Below are positions 1 through 8,593 of a DNA stretch of 64,000 nt, one piece after another. Numbering within the stretch: the first letter of the stretch is position 1; each line of letters opens with the position of its first letter. The DNA is from an uncultured Olsenella sp. (GTDB lineage Bacteria > Actinomycetota > Coriobacteriia > Coriobacteriales > Atopobiaceae), in the NCBI GenBank assembly GCA_900540955.1, contig UQIF01000009.1, positions 1 through 64,000 of the forward strand. Direction: 5' to 3'. Both the position numbers and the translations under genes were made by a program. The notes under the pieces are model-generated. The model had not been told where the DNA came from. It made no database searches and worked only from the letters and a program-made list of their open reading frames with translations.

Positions 1-1539
1 TTCCGATCTCACGTTGCCGTCCTCGGCGATGCCTGGGTGCGCGGTGAGCAGCATGAAATCGGAGTAGAGGCGGGCGGTCTTCTCGTTGAAGTTGCCCGTG
101 CCGAGGCACGTGACGCGGCTGATCCCCGAGGCGTCGTGGTAGGTCACCTGGCAGATCTTCGAGTGGCACTTGAAGCCCTCGGAGCCGTAGATCACCGTGC
201 AGCCGGCGTCCTCGAGGCGCTCTGCCCACGCGATGTTGTTTGCCTCGTCGAAGCGGGCTCGCAGCTCCATGAGGACGGTGACGTCCTTGCCGTTCTCTGC
301 GGCCGCGATGAGGCTCTCGCACAGGTGGCTGCGCTTGGCGACGCGGTAGAGGGTGATCTTGATCTGGATGCAGGCGTCGTCTGCCGAGGCCTCTCGAAGC
401 AGCGACAGCAAAGGCGACATCGACTCGTACGGGTAGGTAAGAAGGACGTCATGGTCCTCGATCTGCTCGCGCATGGGCCTGCCGTCGACGACCATGCTGG
501 AGGGCTGGGGCTCGAAGGGGTGGAAGACGACCTCGGGGCGGTAGAGGTCGGGGATGCGGCCCTCAAGCCCGTAGACGTAGCCGAGGTCGAGCGGGCGGTC
601 GACCTTGAAAACGCGGCGCGACTCCAGGCCGAGCTCGTCAGCCACGAGGGCCTCGAGCTTCTTCCCGAGCGAGCCTTGGATCTCAAGGCGAACCGGCTGG
701 AGGCGCTGGCGGAGCTTGAGGACCTTCTTCATGTGCTGACGGTAGTCCTCCTCCTCCTCGACGCCCTCGCCGTCCGGGTCGATGTCGGCGTTGCGCGTCA
801 CGCGGAGCACCGCGGTCTCCTGGGGCCGGAAGTCTCCGAAACAAGAGCCAAGGCAGGTCCGGATCACGTCCTCGACGAGGGTGTATCGGAAGGACTTGCT
901 CGAGGAGGGGAGCTCGACCACGCGGTGCTCGGCCGTCGGCACCTCGACGATGCCCAGAAGTCCGGACTCGGACGGGCCCGTGAGCGAGCAGGCGACGAAG
1001 AGCCTGCCGCTGCGCAGGTTGGGGAAGGGGTGGCGCGGGTCGACGACGAGCGGGCTCACGATGGGGGAGAGGCGCTCGTCAAAGAGCCGCTTGACCGCCG
1101 CGAGGTCCTCGTCGGTGTAGTCGGCCGGCTCCACGCGCGCCAAGCCCTTCTTTGCGAGCTCGCCCTCGACGAGCGCAACGGCGCCCTCATGGCGCTTGAC
1201 GAGCGGCGGCAGGGCGGCAAAGATGGAGTCCAGCTGCTCGGCTGGAGTCTCGTTCGACTTGTTGTCCTTGGGCTGGTTCTTGAGGGTGGCGAGGTCGGAA
1301 AGGCCGCCCACGCGGATCATGAACCACTCGTTGAGGTTCGAGTCGAAGATCTCGCAGAACTTGAGGCGCTCGAAGAGGGGCACCTGCTCGTCGAATGCCT
1401 CGTCGAGCACGCGGTCGTCGAAACGAAGCCAGCTGATCTCGCGGTTCTGGGTGTACCCGAAGTCGCGCCTGGGCTCGGCGTCTTTTGCCTTCGAAGCCTT
1501 TGCCGCCTTGTCTGTCTTGTCGGATTTATCCTTGGCCAT
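1..1539 (-). CDS. ppk: Polyphosphate kinase 1, 5' part (C-terminus outside window)
   Basis: PPK1 makes and degrades inorganic polyphosphate using ATP. The 513 visible residues begin MAKDKSDKTDK, a lysine-rich head. They continue into the typical PPK N domain (NREISWLRFDDRVLDEA, then SNLNEWFMIRVGGL). Near the window edge the phospho-acceptor region reads FKCHSKI (His459), followed by CLGTGNFNEKTARLYSDFMLLT, the conserved stretch after the autophosphorylated histidine. PPK1 is usually about 700 residues, so roughly 190 are missing beyond position 1. The ATG at 1537-1539 follows a strong GAGGAGG ribosome binding site. The gene diverges from argF. A long open frame on the opposite strand is a coding shadow. 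Confidence 0.95.
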   Translation of the reverse strand, partial: MAKDKSDKTDKAAKASKAKDAEPRRDFGYTQNREISWLRFDDRVLDEAFDEQVPLFERLKFCEIFDSNLNEWFMIRVGGLSDLATLKNQPKDNKSNETPAEQLDSIFAALPPLVKRHEGAVALVEGELAKKGLARVEPADYTDEDLAAVKRLFDERLSPIVSPLVVDPRHPFPNLRSGRLFVACSLTGPSESGLLGIVEVPTAEHRVVELPSSSKSFRYTLVEDVIRTCLGSCFGDFRPQETAVLRVTRNADIDPDGEGVEEEEDYRQHMKKVLKLRQRLQPVRLEIQGSLGKKLEALVADELGLESRRVFKVDRPLDLGYVYGLEGRIPDLYRPEVVFHPFEPQPSSMVVDGRPMREQIEDHDVLLTYPYESMSPLLSLLREASADDACIQIKITLYRVAKRSHLCESLIAAAENGKDVTVLMELRARFDEANNIAWAERLEDAGCTVIYGSEGFKCHSKICQVTYHDASGISRVTCLGTGNFNEKTARLYSDFMLLTAHPGIAEDGNVRSE

Positions 1540-1660
1540 GCGGGCCTCCTCGTGTCACGCTTCTGCTAAGCCTGATTATCCTACTTGGCCAACGTAAGGT
1601 CTCTGTAAACCATGGGTGTCCTAGCTCAAAACAAACCTCAGGCCAGCGGCCGGATTGCGA

Positions 1661-1666
1661 TAGAAT
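1661..1666 (+). promoter_or_regulatory. Putative -10 element of argF
   Basis: TAGAAT lies 37 bases upstream of the argF ATG in the divergent ppk-argF spacer. No good -35 is visible at the normal spacing (TCAGGC is the best), so this is a weak call. No arginine-operator-like palindrome was recognised. Confidence 0.3.
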
Positions 1667-1703
1667 CGCTCCATCACGCACGCGCTATACATAAGGAGAC
1701 GCC

Positions 1704-2699
<996 letters not shown>

Positions 2700-2710
2700 G
2701 GGCTTTACGG

Positions 2711-2818
2711 GCCCTCTCGCCGTCTTTGTGAGGGCTCGGCAGTCCTGCTCGCGCGAACGCGACATTAAGTCGCGTTCGGCTCGTGCGGAACTCGCTCTCA
2801 CAAAGACGGCGAGAGGGC
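2711..2818. repeat. 108-bp imperfect palindrome downstream of argF
   Basis: The outer arms 2711-2732 and 2797-2818 are perfect 22-bp inverted repeats. The inner arms 2754-2763 and 2769-2778 (CGAACGCGAC and its complement) flank a 5-base ATTAA loop, with an imperfectly paired stretch between. It can form one very long RNA or cruciform hairpin. No U-tract follows, so it is not a standard terminator. It may be a miniature mobile element, an mRNA stabiliser or processing signal. Confidence 0.8.
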
Positions 2819-2882
2819 TTGTGGCTCCCACTTTATTCCGTACATGAAGGAGGCCCTTGACTCACTTGGGATGAAAAGGGTT

Positions 2883-2918
2883 GCGGGCTGGGCATCTTTG
2901 ATGCCCGGCCCGCGTTTT
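2883..2918 (+). terminator. Rho-independent terminator of argF
   Basis: A 14-bp stem (GCGGGCTGGGCATC with its near-complement, one G-T wobble) closes on a 3-base TTT loop and is followed by GTTTTGT. It lies about 180 bases after the argF stop codon, beyond the long palindrome. Confidence 0.8.
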
Positions 2919-2926
2919 GTATGGGT

Positions 2927-3107
2927 GCTCAGAAATCCCCGGTTCCAGCTCGCAGGGGTTTCTCGTCGCTAAGAAATCCCCTGTTCCAGCCTTGTCTATG
3001 GGGCTGGAACAGGGGATTTGTTAGCGATTCAACGTTATTGGCGGCTGGAGCCGGGGGTTTCTTAGCGCTTGTGCGAGTGCTGCGGCTGGAACTTGCGCTT
3101 TCTTAGC
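2927..3107. repeat. Symmetric array of five 24-bp repeats at 41-bp spacing
   Basis: Two direct copies (2927-2950, 2968-2991) of a 24-mer of form GCTAAGAAATCCC-CTGTTCCAGCC face three inverted copies (3002-3025, 3043-3066, 3084-3107). Copy starts within each arm are exactly 41 bp apart. The four inner copies are symmetric about position 2996.5. The central pair (one mismatch) forms a 24-bp hairpin with a 10-base loop. The 17-bp spacers are unrelated to each other. The array fills the space between the argF terminator and the end of trpS. No function is known to me. Four helical turns between copies suggests a DNA-binding site array. Confidence 0.85.
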
Positions 3108-3139
3108 GGGCGCGCGGCGACTCGGCCGGAGAGAAGCGC

Positions 3140-4189
3140 CTAGTACACCATGCCCATGGCCTCGCGGACCTGGCATAGGGTCTCGTGGGCAATCTCGTTG
3201 GCGCGCTTGTTGCCGTCGGCCAGGACGTCCCTGATATAGTCGGGGTCGCGGAGAAGCTCCTCGCGGCGCTCGCGGATCTCGGCGAAACGGCCGTTGACCG
3301 CCTCGGTGACGACCTTCTTGAGCTGACCGCCGCCGCCCATGCCGATCTCGTCGGCGAGCTCCTTGGGGTCGCGCCCGCTGCAGATTCCGGCGGTGGTAAG
3401 AAGCGCGGAGACCTCGGGTCGGTTGTCGGGGTCGAAGGTGATGTTGCGCTCGGAGTCGGTCTTTGCCTTCTTGATGAGCTTCGCCGTCTCCTCGGCCGTC
3501 ATGCTGATGGCGATCGCGTTGCCGTAGGACTTGCTCATCTTTCGGCCGTCGAGGCCGGGGAGCAGCGGCGTCGAGGTCAGAAGCCCCGTGACCTCGGGGA
3601 ACACCTTGCCATAACGCTTGTTGAAGCGGCGGGCGATCTTGTTGGTGACCTCGATGTGGGGCAGCTGGTCGCGACCGACGGGCACGATGTTGCCCTTGCA
3701 GAACAGGATGTCGCAGGCCTGGTGGACGGGATAGGTAAGAAGAAGCCCGGTCAGTTCGTGGCCGGAGGCCTCCTGCTCGGCCTTAACGGTCGGGTTGCGC
3801 TCCATCTCGGCCTCGGTCACAAGTGAGAGGAACGGGAGCATGAGCTGGTTTGCCTCGGGCACCGCCGAGTGGGTAAAGATCATGGTCTTCTCGGGGTCGA
3901 TGCCGCAGGCGAGGTAGTCGACGACCATGTTGAACACGTTGTCCTGGATGTTCTTGGTCGTGTCGCGGTCGGTGATCACCTGGTAGTCGGCGATGATGAT
4001 GTTCGTGCGGACGCCCATTTCCTGCAAGCGCACGCGGTCTACGAGCGTTCCGAAGTAGTGGCCGAGGTGCAAACGGCCGGTCGGGCGGTCGCCGGTGAGC
4101 ATGGTGTACTTGCCGGGGTTGACCTTGAGCTCCTCGTGGACCTCGTTGCTGCGGCGAAGCGCCGCCTCGTAGCTTCCCTCGTTGGGCAT
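3140..4189 (-). CDS. trpS: Tryptophanyl-tRNA synthetase
   Basis: A class I aminoacyl-tRNA synthetase that charges tRNA-Trp. It is 349 residues from the chosen ATG, a normal length. The ATP-binding signature is TGDRPTGRLHLGH with HLGH at 41-44, and the second signature KMSKS is at 217-221. An upstream in-frame start would add ten residues. The chosen start (MPNEGSYE) directly follows AAGGAGAACAT, a good ribosome binding site, so it is preferred. The gene is monocistronic and divergent from the 5-formyl-THF cyclo-ligase. I saw no T-box leader in the short upstream region. Confidence 0.96.
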   Translation of the reverse strand: MPNEGSYEAALRRSNEVHEELKVNPGKYTMLTGDRPTGRLHLGHYFGTLVDRVRLQEMGVRTNIIIADYQVITDRDTTKNIQDNVFNMVVDYLACGIDPEKTMIFTHSAVPEANQLMLPFLSLVTEAEMERNPTVKAEQEASGHELTGLLLTYPVHQACDILFCKGNIVPVGRDQLPHIEVTNKIARRFNKRYGKVFPEVTGLLTSTPLLPGLDGRKMSKSYGNAIAISMTAEETAKLIKKAKTDSERNITFDPDNRPEVSALLTTAGICSGRDPKELADEIGMGGGGQLKKVVTEAVNGRFAEIRERREELLRDPDYIRDVLADGNKRANEIAHETLCQVREAMGMVY

Positions 4190-4211
4190 ATGTTCTCCTT
4201 TTATGCGGGTC

Positions 4212-4241
4212 ATATTCACATCGGTCTTTATGGTACGTCAA
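4212..4241 (-). promoter_or_regulatory. Putative trpS promoter
   Basis: On the minus strand TTGACG (4236-4241) and GAATAT (4212-4217) are separated by 18 bases, ending 22 bases upstream of the trpS ATG. The -35 is good and the -10 is moderate. Confidence 0.4.
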
Positions 4242-4318
4242 ATACGCGCTCGGCGGCGGCTGGGGCGCGAGCCTGTTAGAATGGCTTAGCTGTAAAACAA
4301 CGTGGAAAGAAGCGAATC

Positions 4319-4915
4319 TTGGCTAGCTCATACGGTACCGACGCTGACAAGAGCTCGCTGCGGTCCAACTACCTCACGGCGAGGCGTCGCATCGACCCCG
4401 CGACCAAGGCCGCTCTCGACGCGCGCATCCTCGATCGCTTGGCTGGTTTCGGCATCTATGCCGATGCGGGGCTCGTTTTGGCGTACGTCTCCTACGCCAA
4501 CGAGGTCGACACACGCGCCGTCATCGAGTCTGCTCTCGCTTCCGGCAAGCGCGTCGCCGTTCCCCGCGTCTTGCCTCATAAGCACAAGATGGATTTCTAC
4601 GAGATAGACGGCATGGATGATTTGGCGGAGGGCTTCAAAGGAATCCTCGAGCCCAAACGCGGGCTCTGCTCACCCCTGGGGACTGTTGATTTGCTCGGCT
4701 CCGTGTGCCTTGTGCCTGGCCTCGTGTTCGATGCCGCAGGGCACCGCATCGGCTATGGCGGCGGCTACTACGACCGGTTCCTGCAGTTCTACCCTGGCGA
4801 CAAGATCGCGCTCGCCCGATCCACGCAGGTAAGCTCGAACCCGCTGCCAGCCGAGTCCGGTGACGTGCCCGTCGACTTTATCGTCACTGATTACGGCGTC
4901 TGGCATTGCCGCTGA
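4319..4915 (+). CDS. 5-formyltetrahydrofolate cyclo-ligase
   Basis: The enzyme uses ATP to convert 5-formyl-THF to 5,10-methenyl-THF in folate one-carbon metabolism. At 198 residues it has the standard family length. The N-terminal KSSLRSNYLTARRRI-type basic segment and the signature GYGGGYYDRFL (from Gly145) are both present. The start is TTG, giving MASSYGTDADKS, with a modest AAAGAAG ribosome binding site. It is a single gene that ends in a spacer shared with the convergent EIIB-aroQ gene. Confidence 0.93.
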   Translation: MASSYGTDADKSSLRSNYLTARRRIDPATKAALDARILDRLAGFGIYADAGLVLAYVSYANEVDTRAVIESALASGKRVAVPRVLPHKHKMDFYEIDGMDDLAEGFKGILEPKRGLCSPLGTVDLLGSVCLVPGLVFDAAGHRIGYGGGYYDRFLQFYPGDKIALARSTQVSSNPLPAESGDVPVDFIVTDYGVWHCR

Positions 4916-4940
4916 GCTGCCAGACGTATCGCTAAAAGCC

Positions 4941-4983
4941 TAAAAAAGAAACGCGCCTCGAGACCTATGGGTTCTCGAGGCGC
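4941..4983 (-). terminator. Terminator of the EIIB-aroQ transcript
   Basis: An 11-bp perfect stem (GCGCCTCGAGA and complement, 4953-4983) with a 9-base loop is followed on the minus strand by GTTTCTTTTTTA. It probably stops transcription from the minus strand. The stem could also slow plus-strand transcription from the cyclo-ligase gene. Confidence 0.85.
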
Positions 4984-5022
4984 AGTGCTCTTGATCATGC
5001 GGGCTGATATTCCCGATCCATG

Positions 5023-5937
5023 TTAGAGATCAAGCTTCTCCGCGAGGTCGAGGATGGCTTTGCGGTAGCCGGCTATTCCCATGCCGCTGATGGTCTCGAA
5101 GCATGCCTGGCGGATGTAGCTGACCTGACGGAAATCCTCTCGTTCCTCGACTTTGGAGATATGCACCTCGACGATGGGCAGGCGCACCGCCTTTGCTGCG
5201 TCCAAAATCGCGATGGAGGTGTGGGTGTAGGCTCCGGGGTTGATGACGATGCCGTCGTACTTGCCCATGGCGTCCTGAATCGCGTCGACGAGGTCGCCCT
5301 CATGGTTGGACTGGTAGCAGGTGCACTTGTCGAAGCCGACCTCGGCCGCGGTGTCCTGGCAGAGCTGGAGGAGATCGGTATAGCTCTCGGTCCCGTATAT
5401 GCCGGGCTCGCGGATGCCGAGCATATTGATATTCGGGCCGTTGAGCACGAGCACGCTCGCGGACCCCATGTCATCGATAACACGGGCGGCCGATTGCTCA
5501 GACGCTCTCTTTTCGGGCTTCTCGTCCGCGTCGAGCAGGGACACGAGGCTCTCGACGGAGGCGAGGTCGCCGTCTTTGCCATCGGCGTCGGCCGTATCCT
5601 CGACATCGGTTTCGGCGTGGCTGCTCACGATGACGTTCATGCGGGAGGGCCCGTCGTCGGAGAATCCGGTTTCCGACGACTCGATTCCGGTGAGGTCGGC
5701 GAGCGCCTCGTGCACATCCTCGACCTTGCCGGGCCCAAAGACGACCTCGATGCCGCCCTTGCCTCGCTGCACGATGCCCAGGACGCCGCGGGTCGCGGTG
5801 AGCTGGTCGGTGTCGACAAGGGAAGGGTCCTCGGTTTTGATCCTCAGGCGTGTCATGCAAATATCGTTGCCGGTGACGTTCGCTTTTCCGCCAACCGCCT
5901 CGAGAACTTCTTTCGCTATTTGGAGCGCTTTGCTCAC
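5023..5937 (-). CDS. aroQ: PTS EIIB-like domain fused to type II 3-dehydroquinate dehydratase
   Basis: A 304-residue protein in two parts. Residues 1-80 look like a glucose-family PTS EIIB domain: AVGGKANVTGNDICMTRLR with the phosphorylatable Cys at position 27, then GVLGIVQRGKGGIEVVFGPG. Residues 86-158 are an acidic, low-complexity linker. Residues 160-304 are a complete type II dehydroquinase (shikimate step 3) with LNGPNINMLGIREPGIYG (catalytic Tyr181), QSNHEGDLVDAI, NPGAYTHTSIAI and EVHIS (His259). The start is GTG, with AAGGA ten bases upstream. No EIIC partner is near. A regulatory role for the EIIB part, sensing PTS phosphorylation, is inference. Confidence 0.92.
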   Translation of the reverse strand: MSKALQIAKEVLEAVGGKANVTGNDICMTRLRIKTEDPSLVDTDQLTATRGVLGIVQRGKGGIEVVFGPGKVEDVHEALADLTGIESSETGFSDDGPSRMNVIVSSHAETDVEDTADADGKDGDLASVESLVSLLDADEKPEKRASEQSAARVIDDMGSASVLVLNGPNINMLGIREPGIYGTESYTDLLQLCQDTAAEVGFDKCTCYQSNHEGDLVDAIQDAMGKYDGIVINPGAYTHTSIAILDAAKAVRLPIVEVHISKVEEREDFRQVSYIRQACFETISGMGIAGYRKAILDLAEKLDL

Positions 5938-5964
5938 AGGGTATCAATCCTTAATTCGTTTAAC

Positions 5965-6015
5965 AGGCCCATATGGTCAGGTACGGGCCTTGAGCATCCA
6001 TCGCCTGAAAGTATA
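5965..6015 (-). promoter_or_regulatory. Putative promoter and leader hairpin of EIIB-aroQ
   Basis: The 173-bp gap between aroEK and EIIB-aroQ carries a TATACT -10 on the minus strand (6010-6015) without a convincing -35. An AGGCCC...GGGCCT hairpin (5965-5990) lies in the resulting leader. The gene may therefore be transcribed apart from the upstream cluster. Confidence 0.4.
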
Positions 6016-6110
6016 CGTGCGCTATTGTTTCGCTTGGTTTTCCTCTGGGTGTTCGGCCCGGCTCGCAACGGTGAGCGGTAGCTAAGTCTCCGCTTGCCGC
6101 TCCTCCTTCG

Positions 6111-7391
6111 CTAAAACCCCACTTTGCTGAGGATAACCTTTGCGTCGCCCTCCGCCGTGCCCGTGCACTCGATCTGTATGTCCGACCACGAGCGGTAGGC
6201 GTCCATGCGCTCTGCCGCGAGCCGCTCGATCCCCTTGGCCGCAGACACCGGGCGCCCCTTGCTCGAGAGCTCGCCCAGCGGTCGGTCGACCATGACGACG
6301 ACGCCGTTCTGGCGCAAAAGGTCGCGGTTGCAGGGGCGCGTGACGACGCCGCCGCCGCACGCGACCACAAGGCCGCTTCGAGAGCAGACGTCTCCGGTGA
6401 CCTCTGTCTCGACCTTTCGGAACGCGTCCTCGCCCCGCTGCTCGATAATCTGCGCGGCGGTTTGACCGCTGCGCAGCGCGACCTCGTCGTCGATGTCGAC
6501 GAAGGGCCTGCTGAGGAGGCGAGCCAGGCGTTTGCCCGTCGTCGTCTTGCCGGCTCCGGGCATGCCGATGAGGACGATGTTGCGCGTCTGGCGCTCGATG
6601 TCAAGCTCAATCGGCTCGATCGAGGCCTCGTCGAGCTTCTTTCCTTGAAACAGCTCGCTTGCGAAGAACGCCTGTGCCACGAGCATGGCGAGGCCGGACT
6701 CCGAAGGCAGCCCAAGGCTCTCGGCCGCAAGGCAAATGCCGGTGCGGTTCGGGTTGTAGACGACGTCGAGCACGCCAAGAAGCCCTGCCATGCGCGCAAG
6801 GTCCTCATCGGCCACAGGCGTGGCGGGGCAGGAGGGGAACATGCCCACGGGGGTTGTGTTGACCACAAGGGAGGCGTCCGCGTGCCGCTCGAGGAGGTTG
6901 CCGTAGTTGTCCTCGCCCGCGCGCGAGACGACCACCACAGCCGCCCCCACGTCCTCGAGGGCCGCCTGCACCGCCTGGGAGGCGCCGCCCGAGCCGAGCA
7001 CGAGGCACTTCTTGCCAAGAAGGACCTCGTTGGCGCTGCCCCCGAGCTCGCGTCGGCAAAAGCGCTCGAGCATCCACGCGAAGCCGAGGACGTCGGTGTT
7101 CTCGGCGTAGATGGTCCCGTCGGGCCTGCGGACGAGCGTGTTGGCCACACCCAGGCGGCGGACGCGCGGGCTCCGCTCGTCCGCCGCCGCCGCGGCGTCC
7201 GCCTTGTAGGGGATGGTCACGTTGATGCCGCGCCACGCGCCCTCGCGGATGAAGTCCGCGACGTCTTCCGGCTCAAGCTCCAGAAGGCTGTACGGAGCGC
7301 TTCCCAGCTCCTCGTGAATCTGCCTGGACCAGCTGTGGCCGAGCTTGCGGCCGATAAGGCCGAAGGGCGTCTGCATGCGGGAAGATTCCAC
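6111..7391 (-). CDS. aroEK: Fused shikimate dehydrogenase / shikimate kinase
   Basis: A 426-residue bifunctional enzyme for shikimate steps 4 and 5. The AroE part (about 1-265) has the shikimate pocket GLIGRKLGHSWS, NVTIPYK with catalytic Lys63, ENTD with Asp100, a Rossmann loop LGSGGASQA and NTTPVGMFP. The AroK part (about 270-426) has Walker A GMPGAGKTT (276-284), FVDIDDE, and CGGGVV. The start is GTG, directly after the pheA stop, preceded by GAGGTGATC at good spacing; an internal ATG five codons later is an alternative. It belongs to the minus-strand aromatic cluster. Confidence 0.95.
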   Translation of the reverse strand: MESSRMQTPFGLIGRKLGHSWSRQIHEELGSAPYSLLELEPEDVADFIREGAWRGINVTIPYKADAAAAADERSPRVRRLGVANTLVRRPDGTIYAENTDVLGFAWMLERFCRRELGGSANEVLLGKKCLVLGSGGASQAVQAALEDVGAAVVVVSRAGEDNYGNLLERHADASLVVNTTPVGMFPSCPATPVADEDLARMAGLLGVLDVVYNPNRTGICLAAESLGLPSESGLAMLVAQAFFASELFQGKKLDEASIEPIELDIERQTRNIVLIGMPGAGKTTTGKRLARLLSRPFVDIDDEVALRSGQTAAQIIEQRGEDAFRKVETEVTGDVCSRSGLVVACGGGVVTRPCNRDLLRQNGVVVMVDRPLGELSSKGRPVSAAKGIERLAAERMDAYRSWSDIQIECTGTAEGDAKVILSKVGF

Positions 7392-8543
7392 CTAGATCAC
7401 CTCGCTGTAGCTGCCGAGGTAGCGGAAATCCTGGCAGAGCCCCTCGATCGTGGACATGAGGGCCCTGAACTCGTCGGAGGCGACCGGGCAGTCGATGTCG
7501 AAGTAGAAGCCGAAGTCGAAGTCGCGCTCGGGGATCGGGCGGCTCTCGAGCTTCACGACGTTGATGTCGAGGGCGTAGAACTTCGCGAGGAGCTTATAGA
7601 GGGAGCCCGGCTGGTGGGGCGTCACGAGCGTCATCGAGGAGCGCTCGGCGCCGGGGTAGATCTCGAGCTTCTTGCTGATGCAGGCGAAGCGGGTGTAGTT
7701 GTTGTCGCGGTCCTGGACGGCGCTGCCGAGGACCGAGAGGCCGTAGAGCTCGGCGCAGCTTCGCGAAGAGAGCGCCGCGACGTCGTCGCGCCCGGCGTCG
7801 GCGACCATCCGGGCCGCCACGGCGGTGTTCTCGCACACGTGGACGCGGGCCTCCGGCAGCGTCTCGAGGAAGGCCGCGCACTGGCGGATGGCCTGCTCGT
7901 GGCTGTAGATGTCGCGGATGCCCTCGACGTTGGCGCCCTTCTTTGCGAGCAGGCAGTGGTCGACCTTGACGCGCGTCGAGCGGACGATCGAGAACTCGTG
8001 GGCGCCCATGAGGTCGAAGACCTTGTTCACTGAGCCGGCGGTGGAGTTCTCGATGGGCAGGACGCCGTAGTCGACCTCGCCATCCTCCACGGCTTGGAAG
8101 ACGTCCTCGAACGACTGCATATAGCGGATATCGGGGTGACGGAAGAACTTCTCGGCGGCAAGCTGGGAATACGCGCCCTCCACACCCTGGCAGGCCACTC
8201 GCCCGCGCTTGGGGAACACCTCGGGCGTTTCCTTTCGCGCCTGCTCGATGCGGGCGACGAGCTGGTTGTTCTCTGCGTCGCCAAGAAGCGCGTGCTGCCG
8301 CGCGCGGGAGGCCTCCATGAGGAGCTCCATCATGACCTGGCCGTAGGTGGCGAGGTCGGCGGGGACGCGCCCGGCGGCGTCGGCGATCTTCTGGCGCTCG
8401 CGGGCGGGGTCGAAGACGCGCTTGCCGTGGGCGCGCTTGTACTCCGCGACGCCGGCGGCGACCTCGGCGCGCTCACCGAACAGCTTGAAGATCTGGCTGT
8501 CGATACGATCGATCTCGTCTCGAAGCTCGCTCAATTCCTTCAT
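7392..8543 (-). CDS. pheA: Bifunctional chorismate mutase / prephenate dehydratase (P-protein)
   Basis: It converts chorismate to prephenate and then phenylpyruvate. The 383 residues fall into three domains: an AroQ-class chorismate mutase (ELRDEIDRIDSQIFKLFGER, residues 6-85), prephenate dehydratase (ACQGVEGAYSQLAAEKFF to VLPIENSTAGSVNKVFD, about 115-290) and a C-terminal ACT domain (VTPHQPGSLYKLLAKF, ESRPIPERDFDFGF), which in this family binds Phe for feedback inhibition. The ATG follows AGAAAGG. A longer open frame upstream adds arginine-rich nonsense and is rejected. It is about 50 bp downstream of aroC. Confidence 0.95.
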   Translation of the reverse strand: MKELSELRDEIDRIDSQIFKLFGERAEVAAGVAEYKRAHGKRVFDPARERQKIADAAGRVPADLATYGQVMMELLMEASRARQHALLGDAENNQLVARIEQARKETPEVFPKRGRVACQGVEGAYSQLAAEKFFRHPDIRYMQSFEDVFQAVEDGEVDYGVLPIENSTAGSVNKVFDLMGAHEFSIVRSTRVKVDHCLLAKKGANVEGIRDIYSHEQAIRQCAAFLETLPEARVHVCENTAVAARMVADAGRDDVAALSSRSCAELYGLSVLGSAVQDRDNNYTRFACISKKLEIYPGAERSSMTLVTPHQPGSLYKLLAKFYALDINVVKLESRPIPERDFDFGFYFDIDCPVASDEFRALMSTIEGLCQDFRYLGSYSEVI

Positions 8544-8593
8544 GCAGTACCTTTCTGGGCCGGCGCTCGCGGGGTGCTCGCCGGCGGATCTTC

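Noticed and set aside
37..1569. 510-codon plus-strand open frame opposite ppk
   Set aside because: Antisense shadow in GC-rich DNA; the minus strand encodes clear PPK1 motifs and the plus frame is low-complexity Leu/Ala/Glu/Asp.
2927..3107. CRISPR array
   Set aside because: Repeats switch orientation, vary in sequence, have 17-bp spacers, and no cas gene is nearby.
4190..4318. T-box or trp-type leader before trpS
   Set aside because: The spacer is too short, with no T-box-like sequence and no terminator; an ordinary promoter fits.
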